This document shows, one piece after another, positions 34,399-44,179 of a DNA stretch of 64,000 nucleotides. Source of the stretch: Oricola thermophila. GTDB lineage: Bacteria; Pseudomonadota; Alphaproteobacteria; Rhizobiales; Rhizobiaceae. Position numbers and translations under genes: made by a program. Each line of letters opens with the position of its first letter. Position 1 is the stretch's first letter. The stretch spans positions 930,001 through 994,000 of the forward strand of contig NZ_CP054836.1 in assembly GCF_013358405.1 (NCBI RefSeq), in the 5' to 3' direction. A model generated the notes under the pieces. The model did no database searches. It saw only the letters and a list, made by a program, of their open reading frames with translations, and was not told where the DNA came from.

Positions 34399-35423
34399 GC
34401 GATCTGTTCTGCGGTCTCGGTATCCACCTTCACCACGATATCGCGACCTGGCCGGATCGTGATGTCTCGCTGAAAGACGCGGTTCTTGTTCTTTGCAAGC
34501 ACGGTGTAATCGCCTGCCGCGAGTATCATGGTGGGGAAGGCGCCGACATTCTCTGCGATAATGTCGCCGGAAGGACCCAGTATCGACCATGCCGTATCCG
34601 CGAGCGGAAAGCCGTTTTCTCCGCGCACGAGGTTGAGTGTGACCTGAGCGGCGCGGTGCTCGACCTTGGCGGTGGTCGTCTTTCCTGCCTCGACACGGAT
34701 ATCGGCGCGGATCGTCGCGTTCACGTCGCCATAGTTCGACACGACATGATACGTGCCGGCATTAAGGCGCACGGTCCTGCCGGGGCGCACATCGGGAAGG
34801 ATCAGACGGCGTTCGCCGTCTTCCTGCTCCTGCGCGTCATAGATGTCGAAGCTGAGCTTGTCCTCGCGCATCGGGATGTTGTCCGGAAGCACGCCCTCCA
34901 GGCGCAGGCCGCCCGCGTTCAGCACCATCGTTTCGTGGCGCGGTTCGTTGCGCTGCAGCGTGATGCGGGTGGTGGCACCGGCACGGCCGAATGCGGCGTG
35001 AACAAGATAGCTTCCGGGGCTCAGTTGAAGCCGCGTCGAACCTCCCTCTGCCGTGGCGAGCAGGGGCAACTTGCCGTCCGGCCCGGTATCGGATCCGAAT
35101 ATGCGCCAAATAAGGCCCTTCGCGACGAGGTTTCCGTCTTCGGCGAGCTTCGCGTCCAGAAAAAGGTCGACTGCCGGCCCCTCGGCGAGCGCGCCGGCGG
35201 AGACATTGGCTGGAGCGTAATTCGCGATGCCGGGAAGCTCGAGGCCTTCGGAGAACGGCGTGGTCTCCTGGGCTCGGAGGGGCAGGGCGCCGCAGAAGGC
35301 GCAGCATGCAATTGCGATCAATGCCCGCAATGTCCGCCGCTTCACGGGAATCGGCGGCCGGATGTTCGCCGTGCGTGTCCGATTGATCGCCGTCTGTCGG
35401 AATGCCGATTGCAAGAAGCGCAT
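34392..35423 (-). CDS. Exported protein with repeated beta-rich (carboxypeptidase-regulatory-like) domains
   Basis: 343 residues with an N-terminal hydrophobic signal (VKRRTLRALIAIACCAFCGALPLRAQE) after a long basic stretch, then about four beta-sandwich-like units, each with a pattern like RLQLSPGSYLVHAAFG, VRLNAGTYHVVSNYGD and MILAAGDYTVLAKNKN. The G-x-Y-x-V pattern is typical of carboxypeptidase-regulatory/PEGA-like domains on envelope proteins. No catalytic motif is visible. The frame is open to 35507; ATG 35423 is my best guess and a GTG closer to the signal is also possible. It overlaps the convergent acyltransferase by seven bases. Confidence 0.75.
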   Translation of the reverse strand: MRFLQSAFRQTAINRTRTANIRPPIPVKRRTLRALIAIACCAFCGALPLRAQETTPFSEGLELPGIANYAPANVSAGALAEGPAVDLFLDAKLAEDGNLVAKGLIWRIFGSDTGPDGKLPLLATAEGGSTRLQLSPGSYLVHAAFGRAGATTRITLQRNEPRHETMVLNAGGLRLEGVLPDNIPMREDKLSFDIYDAQEQEDGERRLILPDVRPGRTVRLNAGTYHVVSNYGDVNATIRADIRVEAGKTTTAKVEHRAAQVTLNLVRGENGFPLADTAWSILGPSGDIIAENVGAFPTMILAAGDYTVLAKNKNRVFQRDITIRPGRDIVVKVDTETAEQIAQ

Positions 35424-35529
35424 TGTTTCCGTTTCGAATCCCGTCCGTTCGATGAAAGGCAAGGCTCTGGCAATTGCAAGGCCGCTGCGCCATAGGGAGC
35501 ATACCAATCATGCAAAATCGAGCAATTTC

Positions 35530-36120
35530 ATGTCCATGGATAATCCTGTCATCGAATACCTGAAGTCCCGTCGCTCCGTGCCGCTGACCATGATCCGCGA
35601 GCCCGGTCCGGACGCGGCCCAGCTGCGTGAGATCATGCAGATCGCCGCGCGTTCGCCAGATCACGGCCGGCTGGAGCCGTGGCGGTTCATAATCTACCGC
35701 GAGGCTGCGGGGCGCGAGATCGGCGAGAAGTTGGCAGCACGCGCGCAAGAGTTGAACGGCCCCATGAGCGAGGAGCAGATCGAGAGGGAGCGAAACCGGC
35801 TGTTGCGCGCGCCGGTCGCCGTCGGTGTCGTTGCCGTCACCCGGGCGCACGACACGATCCCCGCCTGGGAGCAATTCCTCTCCGCGGGGGCGGTGGCGAT
35901 GAACCTGGTTCATGCCGCCAATGCCCTCGGGTTCGGCGCCAACTGGGTGACCGGCTGGTATTCCGACGACGAGAAGGGGCGGGCGATCCTCGGCCTGTCT
36001 CCGGAGGAGCGCATGGCGGGAATCGTCCATATCGGAAGCCGGGCCGCCGAGGTCCCGGACCGGCCGCGGCCGGATATTGACAAGCTGGTCTCGGAATACA
36101 GCGGCGAATACGAGGGCTGA
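35530..36120 (+). CDS. Nitroreductase family protein
   Basis: A 196-residue FMN-dependent oxidoreductase of the nitroreductase fold, close to the short YdjA-like group. The phosphate-binding SRRSVPLTM near residue 12 and the SPDHGRLEPWRFIIY motif near residue 45 are characteristic; GFGANWVTGWYSDDEKG occurs near residue 138. Substrate unknown. The start is ATG 35530 or 35536. A flavin reductase gene begins four bases after the stop, so the two are probably an operon. Confidence 0.92.
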   Translation: MSMDNPVIEYLKSRRSVPLTMIREPGPDAAQLREIMQIAARSPDHGRLEPWRFIIYREAAGREIGEKLAARAQELNGPMSEEQIERERNRLLRAPVAVGVVAVTRAHDTIPAWEQFLSAGAVAMNLVHAANALGFGANWVTGWYSDDEKGRAILGLSPEERMAGIVHIGSRAAEVPDRPRPDIDKLVSEYSGEYEG

Positions 36121-36124
36121 CGGA

Positions 36125-36724
36125 ATGTTCTTCGAGCCGGCCAGCGGGCACGGGCTGCCGCACAATCCCTTCAAGGCCATCGTCGCGCCGCGACCGATCG
36201 GATGGATATCGACACGCGACCGGGACGGGGTGGCAAATCTCGCACCCTATTCATTCTTCAACGCGGTTTCCGATACGCCGCCGGTGGTGATGTTCTCGTC
36301 CGGCGGGCGCAAGGACAGCATCCAGATCGCCGAGAGGACCGGCGAGTTCGTGTGCAATTTCGTCGGCGAGAAGCTGGTCGCCGCAATGAACCAGACTTCC
36401 TTCGCGTATGGACGGGGCGTGTCTGAGTTCGGGGCCTCCGGCCTGGCCGAAGCGGGATGCAGGATCGTGAAGGCGCCGCGCGTGGCGGATGCGCCGGCCT
36501 CGCTCGAATGCGTGGTCACCGAGATCCGCGCGGTGAGGGGGCGCGACGGCGAAACGGGAAACTTGATGTGCTTCGGCGAGGTCGTCGGCGTGCATATCGA
36601 TGATGCGATGCTGACCGACGGTCTTTTCGACCTCGCCAAGGCAAAACCGGTGACCAGGCTGGGATATCTCGACTACGGACTCGATCCGCAGATCGTCAGC
36701 ATCGCGCGTCCGGTACGCGGCTGA
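36125..36724 (+). CDS. Flavin reductase family protein
   Basis: 199 residues of the FMN-binding split-barrel (flavin reductase-like) family: PHNPFKAIVAPRPIGWISTRDRDGVANLAPYSFFNAVSD is the conserved N-terminal flavin-binding region, and the later GEVVGVHIDDAMLTDG supports the assignment. It may reduce FMN for a partner such as the nitroreductase just upstream; that coupling is inferred from the four-base gap. Confidence 0.92.
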   Translation: MFFEPASGHGLPHNPFKAIVAPRPIGWISTRDRDGVANLAPYSFFNAVSDTPPVVMFSSGGRKDSIQIAERTGEFVCNFVGEKLVAAMNQTSFAYGRGVSEFGASGLAEAGCRIVKAPRVADAPASLECVVTEIRAVRGRDGETGNLMCFGEVVGVHIDDAMLTDGLFDLAKAKPVTRLGYLDYGLDPQIVSIARPVRG

Positions 36725-36816
36725 CCGCCTCTCCTTTGCTAACAGACATGGTGAAGGAAACGTAAACCATTTCCGCCTAGCGTGCTTCCAGAGCCAATTT
36801 GCGGGGGAATCGCGCG

Positions 36817-37962
36817 ATGACGATCGTTCAGCACTTCTTGAAATGGAGTCGCGCAGCCGATGTGGCCAAGCGGGCGGCGGCCGCATCGGCGCTGGCCCGG
36901 GCCTATCTGCAGTCGCAGGTGATGGATTTCGACGAGCGTTGCGCAGCGGATGCGGCAATGACCCTGCTGCTCGACGATCCGTCTCCCAAGGTGCGGCTCG
37001 CCCTGGCGGAGGCAATGGCTTCCAGCCGCGCGGCGCCGCCGCATATCATCGCCGCTCTGGCCGGCGACCAGTACGAGATCGCCAGCCTCGTCATTGCGCG
37101 TTCGCCGGTGCTGCGCGACGGTGACCTGATTGCCCGGGTCGCGATCGCGGAGCCGCGGATCCAGGTGCTGATCGCAAGTCGGCCGGAAGTATCCAACAGC
37201 CTGGCGCTGGCGATCAGCCAGCATGGCCATCGCGATGCGATCCTGGCGCTGCTGGGAAATCACAATGCCAAGGTCTGCGCGCGTTGCCGGGAGTTGATCA
37301 TTGAGCAGCATCTGACGGATGCGGATGTGCGTGGCGCTTTGCTTGCAGATCCGGACCTGTCTCCGGTCCAACGGCTGAAGGTCATGCAGGCTGCCCGGGA
37401 CGCGCTGGCCGGTTCTCCTCTCGTGGCGCGTGTGCTGGGCGAAACGAGCGCCCGACGTATCAGCAATGAGGCTGCATCAAGTGCGCTGGTGCTATTCGCA
37501 TCGGGGCGCACGGATGATGGCGTAACCGAGTTGATCGATGAATTGCGGGCCACCGGTGCGCTGACCACGAAGCTGCTCATACGCGCTATCTGTGCCGGAA
37601 AGGTCGACTTCGTGGCCCGTGTCATCGCGGACCTTTCGGGGCAAGCCTATACGCGGGTAACGGCAATATTCGCCAGCGAGCGTGAGAACCAGTTGCGCGC
37701 GCTCCTCGAAGCCGCGGGCCTTGCCGAAAGTGTCCACTCGCTGTTCACGCATGCAATCCGCATCTGGCGCGACGTCGCGAACGGTAGGTTGCAATCGGGA
37801 GAACAGGAAGTCACCCGGATGGTGCTCGAACGGTTCGAAACCGAGCACTTGGCGGCGAAGGACCATGCCAATGACGACGTTGTAGCGCTCCTTCGGTCGA
37901 TCCATCTCGACATGATCCGCCAGAACGCGCGCAAACATGCGCTGAACCTCGCTGCCGCGTAG
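36817..37962 (+). CDS. DUF2336 domain protein
   Basis: 381 mostly helical residues matching the alphaproteobacterial DUF2336 family: DPSPKVRLALAEAMASSRAAP near residue 60 and repeating HEAT-like helices such as APPHIIAALAGDQYEIASLVIARSPVLRDGDLI. The family is linked by context to signalling and polarity in Alphaproteobacteria, without a defined biochemical activity. ATG 36817 follows GGGGGAA. It is convergent with parE, five bases apart. Confidence 0.88.
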   Translation: MTIVQHFLKWSRAADVAKRAAAASALARAYLQSQVMDFDERCAADAAMTLLLDDPSPKVRLALAEAMASSRAAPPHIIAALAGDQYEIASLVIARSPVLRDGDLIARVAIAEPRIQVLIASRPEVSNSLALAISQHGHRDAILALLGNHNAKVCARCRELIIEQHLTDADVRGALLADPDLSPVQRLKVMQAARDALAGSPLVARVLGETSARRISNEAASSALVLFASGRTDDGVTELIDELRATGALTTKLLIRAICAGKVDFVARVIADLSGQAYTRVTAIFASERENQLRALLEAAGLAESVHSLFTHAIRIWRDVANGRLQSGEQEVTRMVLERFETEHLAAKDHANDDVVALLRSIHLDMIRQNARKHALNLAAA

Positions 37963-37967
37963 CGGCC

Positions 37968-40025
37968 CTAGATATCGAGATCCTTGGCGAAGGCCGCGTT
38001 TTCCTGGATGAAGCGGAACCTGGCGTCGGCTTTCGTGCCCATCAGGCTGTCGACGGTTTTCCGGGTCTCCGTCGCATTTTCCTCGTCGACCTCGACCCGC
38101 AGCAGCGTGCGTACCGACGGGTTCATGGTCGTTTCCTTCAGCTGCTGGGCGGACATTTCACCCAGGCCCTTGAAGCGGCTGATCTCGATCTTTCCGCGAC
38201 CGGCGAACTCTGATTGGACGAGCTCGTTCTTGTGGGCATCGTCACGCGCATAAAGCGTCTTGCCACCCTGGGTTATCTTGTAGAGCGGGGGAACGGCGAG
38301 GAACAGGTGCTGGCCTCGGATCAGTTCCGGCATCTCCTGGTAGAAGAAGGTGATCAGCAGCGAGGCGATGTGGGCACCGTCCACGTCGGCGTCCGTCATG
38401 ATGATGACCCGCTCGTAGCGCAGATCGGATTCGCGGTATTTCGAACGGACCCCGCAACCCAGCGCCTGGATCAGGTCGGCGATCTGCTGGTTGGCCACGA
38501 GCTTGTCGCGTCCGGCACTGGCGACATTCAGGATCTTGCCGCGCAGCGGCAGGATCGCCTGGGTCTTGCGGTCACGTGCCTGTTTTGCCGAGCCGCCGGC
38601 GGAATCGCCCTCGACGATAAAGAGTTCCGCGCCTGCGGCCGAATTCTGGCTGCAGTCGGCTAGCTTGCCCGGCAGGCGCAGCTTGCGCACGGCGGTCTTG
38701 CGGTTGACTTCCTTTTCCTGGCGTCGTTTGAGGCGCTCGTCCGCGCGGTCGATCACCCATTCGAGAAGGGCGTTGGCTTCCTGGGGAGAAGCTGCCAGCC
38801 AATGGTCGAAGGCGTCGCGCAAGGCCTGTTCGACGATGCGCTGGGCTTCCGTGGTCGCAAGTCGATCCTTCGTCTGGCCAACGAATTCCGGTTCGCGCAC
38901 GAAGACCGACAGCATAGCGGCGGCGGAAATCATCACGTCATCCGTCGTGATGACCGAGCCGCGCTTGTTTCCAACCAGTTCGGCATAGGCCTTGAGGCCC
39001 CGGGTCAAGACGGTACGCAGGCCGGCTTCGTGGGTGCCGCCTTCAGGGGTCGGAATGGTGTTGCAGTAGGAATGCACGAAACCGTCGCCGCCATGCCACG
39101 TGACCGCCCATTCAACCGAGCCGTGACCGCCCGGGCGCTCGCTTTTCCCGGCAAAGATGTTGGACGTGACCCGCTGCTCAGGGCCAAGGCTAGCTTCCAG
39201 ATAGTCCTTTAGGCCGCCCGGGAAGTGGAACACCGCCTTCGGGGGCGTCTCGTCCTTTTCGCCAAGCAGTTCAGGTGCACAGTTCCAACGGATCTCCACG
39301 CCGCCGAACAGGTAGGCCTTCGAGCGTGCCATCCTGTACAAGCGAGCCGGCTCGAATTTCGCGTTCTTGCCGAAAATTTCGGCATCGGGGTGGAAACGGA
39401 CCTTCGTGCCGCGACGGTTCTGAACCTCGCCGATGTCCTCCAGGGATGTTACCGGCAGACCGCGCGAAAAGCGCTGGCGATACAAGCGGCGCCCGCGGGC
39501 CACCTCGACTTCAAGATCGTCCGACAGCGCATTGACCACGGACACGCCAACGCCGTGCAATCCGCCGGACGTCTCGTAGACCTTGGAATCGAACTTGCCG
39601 CCGGCATGCAAGGTTGTGAGGATGACCTCGAGCGCCGACTTGTCCTTGTATTTTGGATGCGGGTCTACGGGTATGCCGCGGCCGTTGTCGGTGACCGAAA
39701 CATAGCCGTCAGCACCGAGCGTGACTTCGATGAAGGTCGCGTGGCCGGCAACAGCCTCGTCCATCGAGTTGTCGATCACCTCGGCAAAGAGGTGGTGCAA
39801 GGCCTTGTCATCCGTGCCGCCGATATACATGCCGGGGCGCCGCCGAACCGGCTCCAGCCCTTCGAGTACCTCGATAGCGGATGCGTCGTATTCGCTCGTC
39901 TTTTCGATGGCGGCCTTCGTCTTGCGTGATGCAGGGGCATCGGAGGCCGCTGCCTTTTCGGTAGGCCGTGGCTTCGGCGTTTCCTGGTAGCCGCTGAAAA
40001 GATCGCTGTTGTCGTCCATTGCCAT
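37968..40025 (-). CDS. parE: DNA topoisomerase IV subunit B
   Basis: The ATPase subunit of topoisomerase IV, which unlinks daughter chromosomes. The 685-residue protein has the GHKL ATPase motifs EVIDNSMDEAVAG, DNGRGIPVDPHPKYK and GGLHGVGVSVVNALS, and the TOPRIM signature EGDSAGGSAKQARDRKTQAILPLRGKILNV with DADVDGAHI. The ParE type rather than GyrB is inferred from the KYKDKSALEVILTTLHAGGKF and C-terminal sequences and the shorter length. An N-terminal low-complexity extension of about 40 residues precedes the ATPase. ATG 40025 or 40019; the frame is open to 40136. Confidence 0.95.
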   Translation of the reverse strand: MAMDDNSDLFSGYQETPKPRPTEKAAASDAPASRKTKAAIEKTSEYDASAIEVLEGLEPVRRRPGMYIGGTDDKALHHLFAEVIDNSMDEAVAGHATFIEVTLGADGYVSVTDNGRGIPVDPHPKYKDKSALEVILTTLHAGGKFDSKVYETSGGLHGVGVSVVNALSDDLEVEVARGRRLYRQRFSRGLPVTSLEDIGEVQNRRGTKVRFHPDAEIFGKNAKFEPARLYRMARSKAYLFGGVEIRWNCAPELLGEKDETPPKAVFHFPGGLKDYLEASLGPEQRVTSNIFAGKSERPGGHGSVEWAVTWHGGDGFVHSYCNTIPTPEGGTHEAGLRTVLTRGLKAYAELVGNKRGSVITTDDVMISAAAMLSVFVREPEFVGQTKDRLATTEAQRIVEQALRDAFDHWLAASPQEANALLEWVIDRADERLKRRQEKEVNRKTAVRKLRLPGKLADCSQNSAAGAELFIVEGDSAGGSAKQARDRKTQAILPLRGKILNVASAGRDKLVANQQIADLIQALGCGVRSKYRESDLRYERVIIMTDADVDGAHIASLLITFFYQEMPELIRGQHLFLAVPPLYKITQGGKTLYARDDAHKNELVQSEFAGRGKIEISRFKGLGEMSAQQLKETTMNPSVRTLLRVEVDEENATETRKTVDSLMGTKADARFRFIQENAAFAKDLDI

Positions 40026-40253
40026 TGTCAGTCGTCGGTGGAGGGGCGAATCACATTCGGAATATTGCACGCGGGGATGCCAGACGCGAACAGGTCTGGT
40101 GCTATGCCGCGCGGTTTTACGCTGGTTTAACCACAATCCCGATTAGTGAGAATTAGAGACAAGGGATTTCCCTAATATTTATCGTTCTCCGCCATTGTAA
40201 CCCGAAAAGTGGGGAAAACTGGCATCCGCAAAGCGGAAAAGGCGGGGGCTCAA

Positions 40254-41189
40254 TTGAACAAGAAATTCCTGGTCATGGGGGGGATCGCCATTGTCTTTGG
40301 CGGCATGTCGATCGTTGCGGCCGACTTTTGGCTGAAAAGCAATGTCCGCACGGTGGTCGAGACCGTGGAGACGCAGGGCGGCGATGCTTCCGAGGTTGAG
40401 TTTACCACAATCGTCGTAGCAGCTGAGCCGATGCGCTATGGCGCGCTGATCGATCCGGGCATGGTGAAGGAGATTCCCTGGCCGAAAGACAGCCTGCCGA
40501 AAGGCGTGTTCAGGACAGTAGACGACATGCTTTCCGAGGGCGAGCGCACTGCCCTGGCGGCGATCGAGGCAAACGAACCGATCCTGGTCGGCAAGGTGAC
40601 CGATCCGGGCGAGCGGGCGACGCTCTCGCGCCGTATCGAGGACGGGATGCGCGCGGTGACCATCCGTGTAGACGATATCTCGGGTGTTGCAGGTTTCGTG
40701 GTGCCCGGCGACCGCGTGGACATAGCACTGACGCGCACTTTCACGATCAAGGGTGATGCAAACGACACGAGCGCGGGGGAAATCGCGCCGATCGAGGTGT
40801 CGCCGGTGGGAGACCGGACCTTCACCGGTGATCCGGATTCCTTCGTGGCGACGACGATCATACTCGAAAAGGTGAAAGTCCTGTCCATTGACCAGATAGC
40901 AGACGAGCGCCAGTCCGATCCGGTGGTCGTGCGGGCGGTGACGCTGGAAGTCGATACAGCCGGCGCCAAGGTGTTGGCCGCCGCGCAGTCGGCGGGGGCG
41001 CTTTCTTTGCAGTTGCGCAGCGCGGGTGACGTCGATGACGACGAGCTGGCCATGCCGTCGCATGGTATCGACGACTCTTTCACCTCGTCATTTTCGACCG
41101 AACCGGTAGCCTCGACCGCGAAGGTGACGGTCCGGCGCAATGCCGAGGTGCAGACCTACGATGTCCGGAACGAAGGAGCGGTGCAGTGA
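40254..41189 (+). CDS. cpaB: Flp pilus assembly protein CpaB
   Basis: A periplasmic SAF-domain component of the Tad secretion system. The 311-residue protein has an N-terminal membrane anchor (FLVMGGIAIVFGGMSIVAADFWL) and the CpaB/RcpC SAF domain with AEPMRYGALIDPGMVKEIPWP and MRAVTIRVDDISGVAGFVVPGDRVDI. The TTG at 40254 with GGGGG five bases upstream is the most likely start; a GTG at 40209 adds 15 residues. Its stop overlaps cpaC (ATGA). It is divergent from parE and heads the Tad locus. Confidence 0.93.
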   Translation: MNKKFLVMGGIAIVFGGMSIVAADFWLKSNVRTVVETVETQGGDASEVEFTTIVVAAEPMRYGALIDPGMVKEIPWPKDSLPKGVFRTVDDMLSEGERTALAAIEANEPILVGKVTDPGERATLSRRIEDGMRAVTIRVDDISGVAGFVVPGDRVDIALTRTFTIKGDANDTSAGEIAPIEVSPVGDRTFTGDPDSFVATTIILEKVKVLSIDQIADERQSDPVVVRAVTLEVDTAGAKVLAAAQSAGALSLQLRSAGDVDDDELAMPSHGIDDSFTSSFSTEPVASTAKVTVRRNAEVQTYDVRNEGAVQ

Positions 41190-42577
41190 TGAAACGTTCG
41201 CACCCTTTCTTGAACGCTTTCTTCGGGATACTTGCCGCAGGGGCTGGCCTTGCGGCAGTAGCGCCGTCCGACGCCGCGCTGGCGGACGCCAATGTGATCA
41301 ACATCACGTCCGGCGGAACGCATCTGATCACCGTGGAGAAGGGCAAACCCAAGACCATCCGTACGCAGAACGCCTTCCACGAGATTGTCGTCGGCGATCC
41401 TGAAATCGCCAATGTGCAACCGCTGACCAACCGGTCCTTTTACGTCCTGGGCGTATCTGCCGGCACGACGGGCATTGCGCTCTTCGATGCGCAGAAGCAG
41501 TTGATCGGTTCCGTTGACATCGAGGTTTCGGTCGACACGACGCGATTGAAGTCGGCAATCCGGCAGAACGTGCCCGATGCGGATATCAAGGTCACAACCA
41601 CCAACGGCCAGGTCGTGCTTTCCGGCGATGCGCCGGACCAGGTCTCCGCCGACCGGGCGAAGGAGATCGCCGCCAAATTCGCCGGCAGCGAGGAGGAGAT
41701 CATCAACTCGGTGAATATTACCTCGTCGCAGCAGGTTCAGCTCAACGTGCGTTTTGTGGAGATCAACCGGAACGCGGGCCATGAGCTTGGGGTGGATATC
41801 AACCGGCTGAGCTACGATTCCGAAACGAGGTACAAGGATCGGGGGGCGGTCGGCTATTCCTCGATCGGCAATTTCTTTGGCGCCGCGATAAGTGGCGGGC
41901 TCAATGTCGATGTAGCGATCAAGGCGATGGAGAAACGCGGGGTCGCGCGACGGCTGGCCGAGCCGAACCTCGTGGCGCGGTCGGGAGAAACCGCCAGCTT
42001 CCTGGCCGGGGGCGAATATCCGATAGCCATAACCGACGATGACGGGAAGGTGACCGTAACCTACAAGAAGTTCGGTGTAGGATTGGAATTTACTCCAACG
42101 GTACTGAAGGGCGGCTTGATTTCGCTGGAGATCGAACCCGAAGTGTCGTCCATCGACCAATCCTACGATTCCTTCGGCTATCCGGTGTTTTCCGTGCGCC
42201 GCGCCAAAACCTCGGTCGACCTGAAGAGCGGTCAGAGCTTCATGATGGCGGGGTTGTTCCAGGTCGAAAGCGATGTCGCGCGGGATAACCTGCCCGGTGC
42301 GCGCAAGCTTCCGGTTATCGGCGCGCTGTTCTCTAGCAAGGAGTTCCAGCGCAAGGAAACCGATCTTGTGATGATCGTTACGCCTCACCTGGTACAGCCA
42401 ATCCAGCCTGCCACGCCGGCTACAACGCCGCTCGACGGCTCGCGTCCGGCGACCGAGTTCGAAAGTACGATCCTTGGTGTCGATGAAATGCGTTCCGCTG
42501 CCATCGCGAAGACCGCGGACGGCATGCCGGCCATGCGGACAAGCGGGCATATCCTGACCCTCGATCTGGATCAGTAG
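41186..42577 (+). CDS. cpaC: Tad/Flp pilus secretin CpaC (RcpA)
   Basis: Forms the outer membrane channel for Flp pili. The 463-residue protein has a signal peptide (LAAVAPSDAALA), a pilus-assembly N-domain, a BON-like domain (LKSAIRQNVPDADIKVTTTNGQVVLSG, about residues 118-190) and a secretin domain with GVARRLAEPNLVARSGETASFLAGGEYPI near residue 260 and the C-terminal VESDVARDNLPGARKLPVIGALFSS signature. It is translationally coupled to cpaB and followed after eight bases by a small lipoprotein. Confidence 0.95.
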   Translation: MMKRSHPFLNAFFGILAAGAGLAAVAPSDAALADANVINITSGGTHLITVEKGKPKTIRTQNAFHEIVVGDPEIANVQPLTNRSFYVLGVSAGTTGIALFDAQKQLIGSVDIEVSVDTTRLKSAIRQNVPDADIKVTTTNGQVVLSGDAPDQVSADRAKEIAAKFAGSEEEIINSVNITSSQQVQLNVRFVEINRNAGHELGVDINRLSYDSETRYKDRGAVGYSSIGNFFGAAISGGLNVDVAIKAMEKRGVARRLAEPNLVARSGETASFLAGGEYPIAITDDDGKVTVTYKKFGVGLEFTPTVLKGGLISLEIEPEVSSIDQSYDSFGYPVFSVRRAKTSVDLKSGQSFMMAGLFQVESDVARDNLPGARKLPVIGALFSSKEFQRKETDLVMIVTPHLVQPIQPATPATTPLDGSRPATEFESTILGVDEMRSAAIAKTADGMPAMRTSGHILTLDLDQ

Positions 42578-42585
42578 GTGCGACC

Positions 42586-42858
42586 ATGCGGTTAGTTTCC
42601 AGAATTATCGTTCTTGCTCTGGCAGGTGTTGCGTCTTGCGGGTGCATGTCGACCACGGAGGACCGGGACCTGGAGGGCATCACGCTCGGCGCGGGTAACT
42701 CGGTCGCGGCAAACAGTGCGTTGCAAATCATCGACCCGTGGCCGTCCGGCGTGCAGGACACCGACCTCGTCGTGCCGGCGGAGCGCGGTGGTACGGAAGC
42801 GACCGGTAACGGCGGCTCGAACGCCGGAAGTGGCGCGACGACATCGCTCGCCGAGTGA
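42586..42858 (+). CDS. Small putative lipoprotein in the CpaD position
   Basis: 90 residues with a signal peptide and lipobox VASC (Cys 18), then a short Ser/Gly-rich segment with SALQIIDPWPSGVQDTDLVV. It occupies the place where cpaD (a roughly 200-residue pilotin-like lipoprotein) usually lies between the secretin and cpaE, but it is far too short and lacks any recognisable CpaD domain. It may be a reduced or replacement pilotin for the secretin; that is inference from position and lipobox. Closely spaced in the operon. Confidence 0.75.
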   Translation: MRLVSRIIVLALAGVASCGCMSTTEDRDLEGITLGAGNSVAANSALQIIDPWPSGVQDTDLVVPAERGGTEATGNGGSNAGSGATTSLAE

Positions 42859-42906
42859 GAAAGATGCTGAAGAATACAGTGTAACCAACTGTAAAAGAAA
42901 AGAAAA

Positions 42907-44124
42907 ATGACCGACGCCAAGCCAAGGAACAACACGGTCGTACTCGTCTCGACCGACAGGCAGTTTACAGCGACGACGCAGACGGCGTTCTCGGTGTCGG
43001 ATGCGATCACGCTGGTCACGATCGACAAGGACGTGACCGAACTGCAGGGCGAGATCAGCGATACCGAAGCTGGCACGATCATCATAGATATCGACGAGGC
43101 CAATCTCGAGCGCCTCGAGGCATTGCAGCGGGTAACGCGCCGGCTGACCGATCGGGTGCCTGTGATCGTGGTGGCCAGCAGCTGCGAGCCGGCGATGGTG
43201 CGCATCGTGGTGCAGCTGCATGTCGCCGACTTCCTGGTCAAGCCGGTGTCGACGACCGACCTTGTGCGTTCCTGCATTAGGGCGCTTAAGGGGATGGACA
43301 AGAACGAGGCCGGCGAGGCGGACATCAGCGCCTTCATGCCGGTCGCGGGCGGTGTCGGCAACACGACGATCGCGCTGCAAACCGCGTTTCTGTTGCATCG
43401 CTCGGCCACGCGTGCGGCTTCGACCTGTGTCGTCGATCTCAATTTCCAGAACGGTTCGTGCGCCGAGTATCTCGACCTCGAGCCGCGCTTCGACATCACC
43501 GAGATCGAGAACCAGGTGGAGCGTCTCGACCGGCAGTTGCTCGACGCGATGCTGTCCAAGCATTCATCCGGCCTCGCGGTGCTGGCGGCGCCGAACATGC
43601 CGATGGAAATGCGATCCTTCGATGTCGATGTCGTGATCCGCGTGCTCGATCTCGTCTCTGCCTATTTCGACAACGTGATCATCGACGTGCCGCGCACATG
43701 GTTTCCCTGGACCGAAACGGTGTTGCGTGGCTCCAACCATGTCTACCTGACGGCGGAGATGACGGTGCCCTGCCTGCGTCACACGCAGCGGCTGCTGCAC
43801 GCAATCGAGACGGAGATCGGCAAGGAGGTAAAGCCGCGTGTCATCGTCAACCGCTTCGCACAGAAGGGGCTGGAAGGCGGAGGCGTGCGCGCTGAGGATG
43901 TCGAGGAAGTGCTCGGCGAGCGCTTTGCGGGCGGGATATCGAACAACTATCGGCTCGTTCGCGAGGCCGTCGACCGCGGCGTGCCGCTGCATGAGATCGA
44001 TGCCCACGCCAATGTCGTTCTCGATCTCAAGCGCATCATCCTGCCGGATGAAATGCAGCTCGAGAGCAGCCGCAAGCGCGGGCTTCTCGGGCTGGGCAGG
44101 GAACTTCTGAAGAAGGCAAGCTGA
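42907..44124 (+). CDS. cpaE: Pilus assembly protein CpaE/TadZ (atypical MinD-like ATPase)
   Basis: A 405-residue localisation factor of Tad machines. The N-terminal half (about 10-125) is a receiver-like domain with IIIDID and FLVKPVSTTDLVRS. The C-terminal half is a ParA/MinD fold. The deviant Walker A reads AGGVGNTT (about 147-154), so both the signature Lys and the P-loop Lys are absent, suggesting weak or no ATPase activity, as in other TadZ-type proteins. The start codon is ATG 42907 after a purine-rich leader. Confidence 0.92.
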   Translation: MTDAKPRNNTVVLVSTDRQFTATTQTAFSVSDAITLVTIDKDVTELQGEISDTEAGTIIIDIDEANLERLEALQRVTRRLTDRVPVIVVASSCEPAMVRIVVQLHVADFLVKPVSTTDLVRSCIRALKGMDKNEAGEADISAFMPVAGGVGNTTIALQTAFLLHRSATRAASTCVVDLNFQNGSCAEYLDLEPRFDITEIENQVERLDRQLLDAMLSKHSSGLAVLAAPNMPMEMRSFDVDVVIRVLDLVSAYFDNVIIDVPRTWFPWTETVLRGSNHVYLTAEMTVPCLRHTQRLLHAIETEIGKEVKPRVIVNRFAQKGLEGGGVRAEDVEEVLGERFAGGISNNYRLVREAVDRGVPLHEIDAHANVVLDLKRIILPDEMQLESSRKRGLLGLGRELLKKAS

Positions 44125-44179
44125 AGGGGGACGGCCATTCCGGTCGGCAACGGAATGTCGAAGGGGATCGGGTAACACG

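Noticed and set aside
40130..40200. CtrA or other defined operator between parE and cpaB
   Set aside because: Only loose TTAA/TTAG half sites and a short AGGGA/TCCCT inverted repeat; too weak to call.
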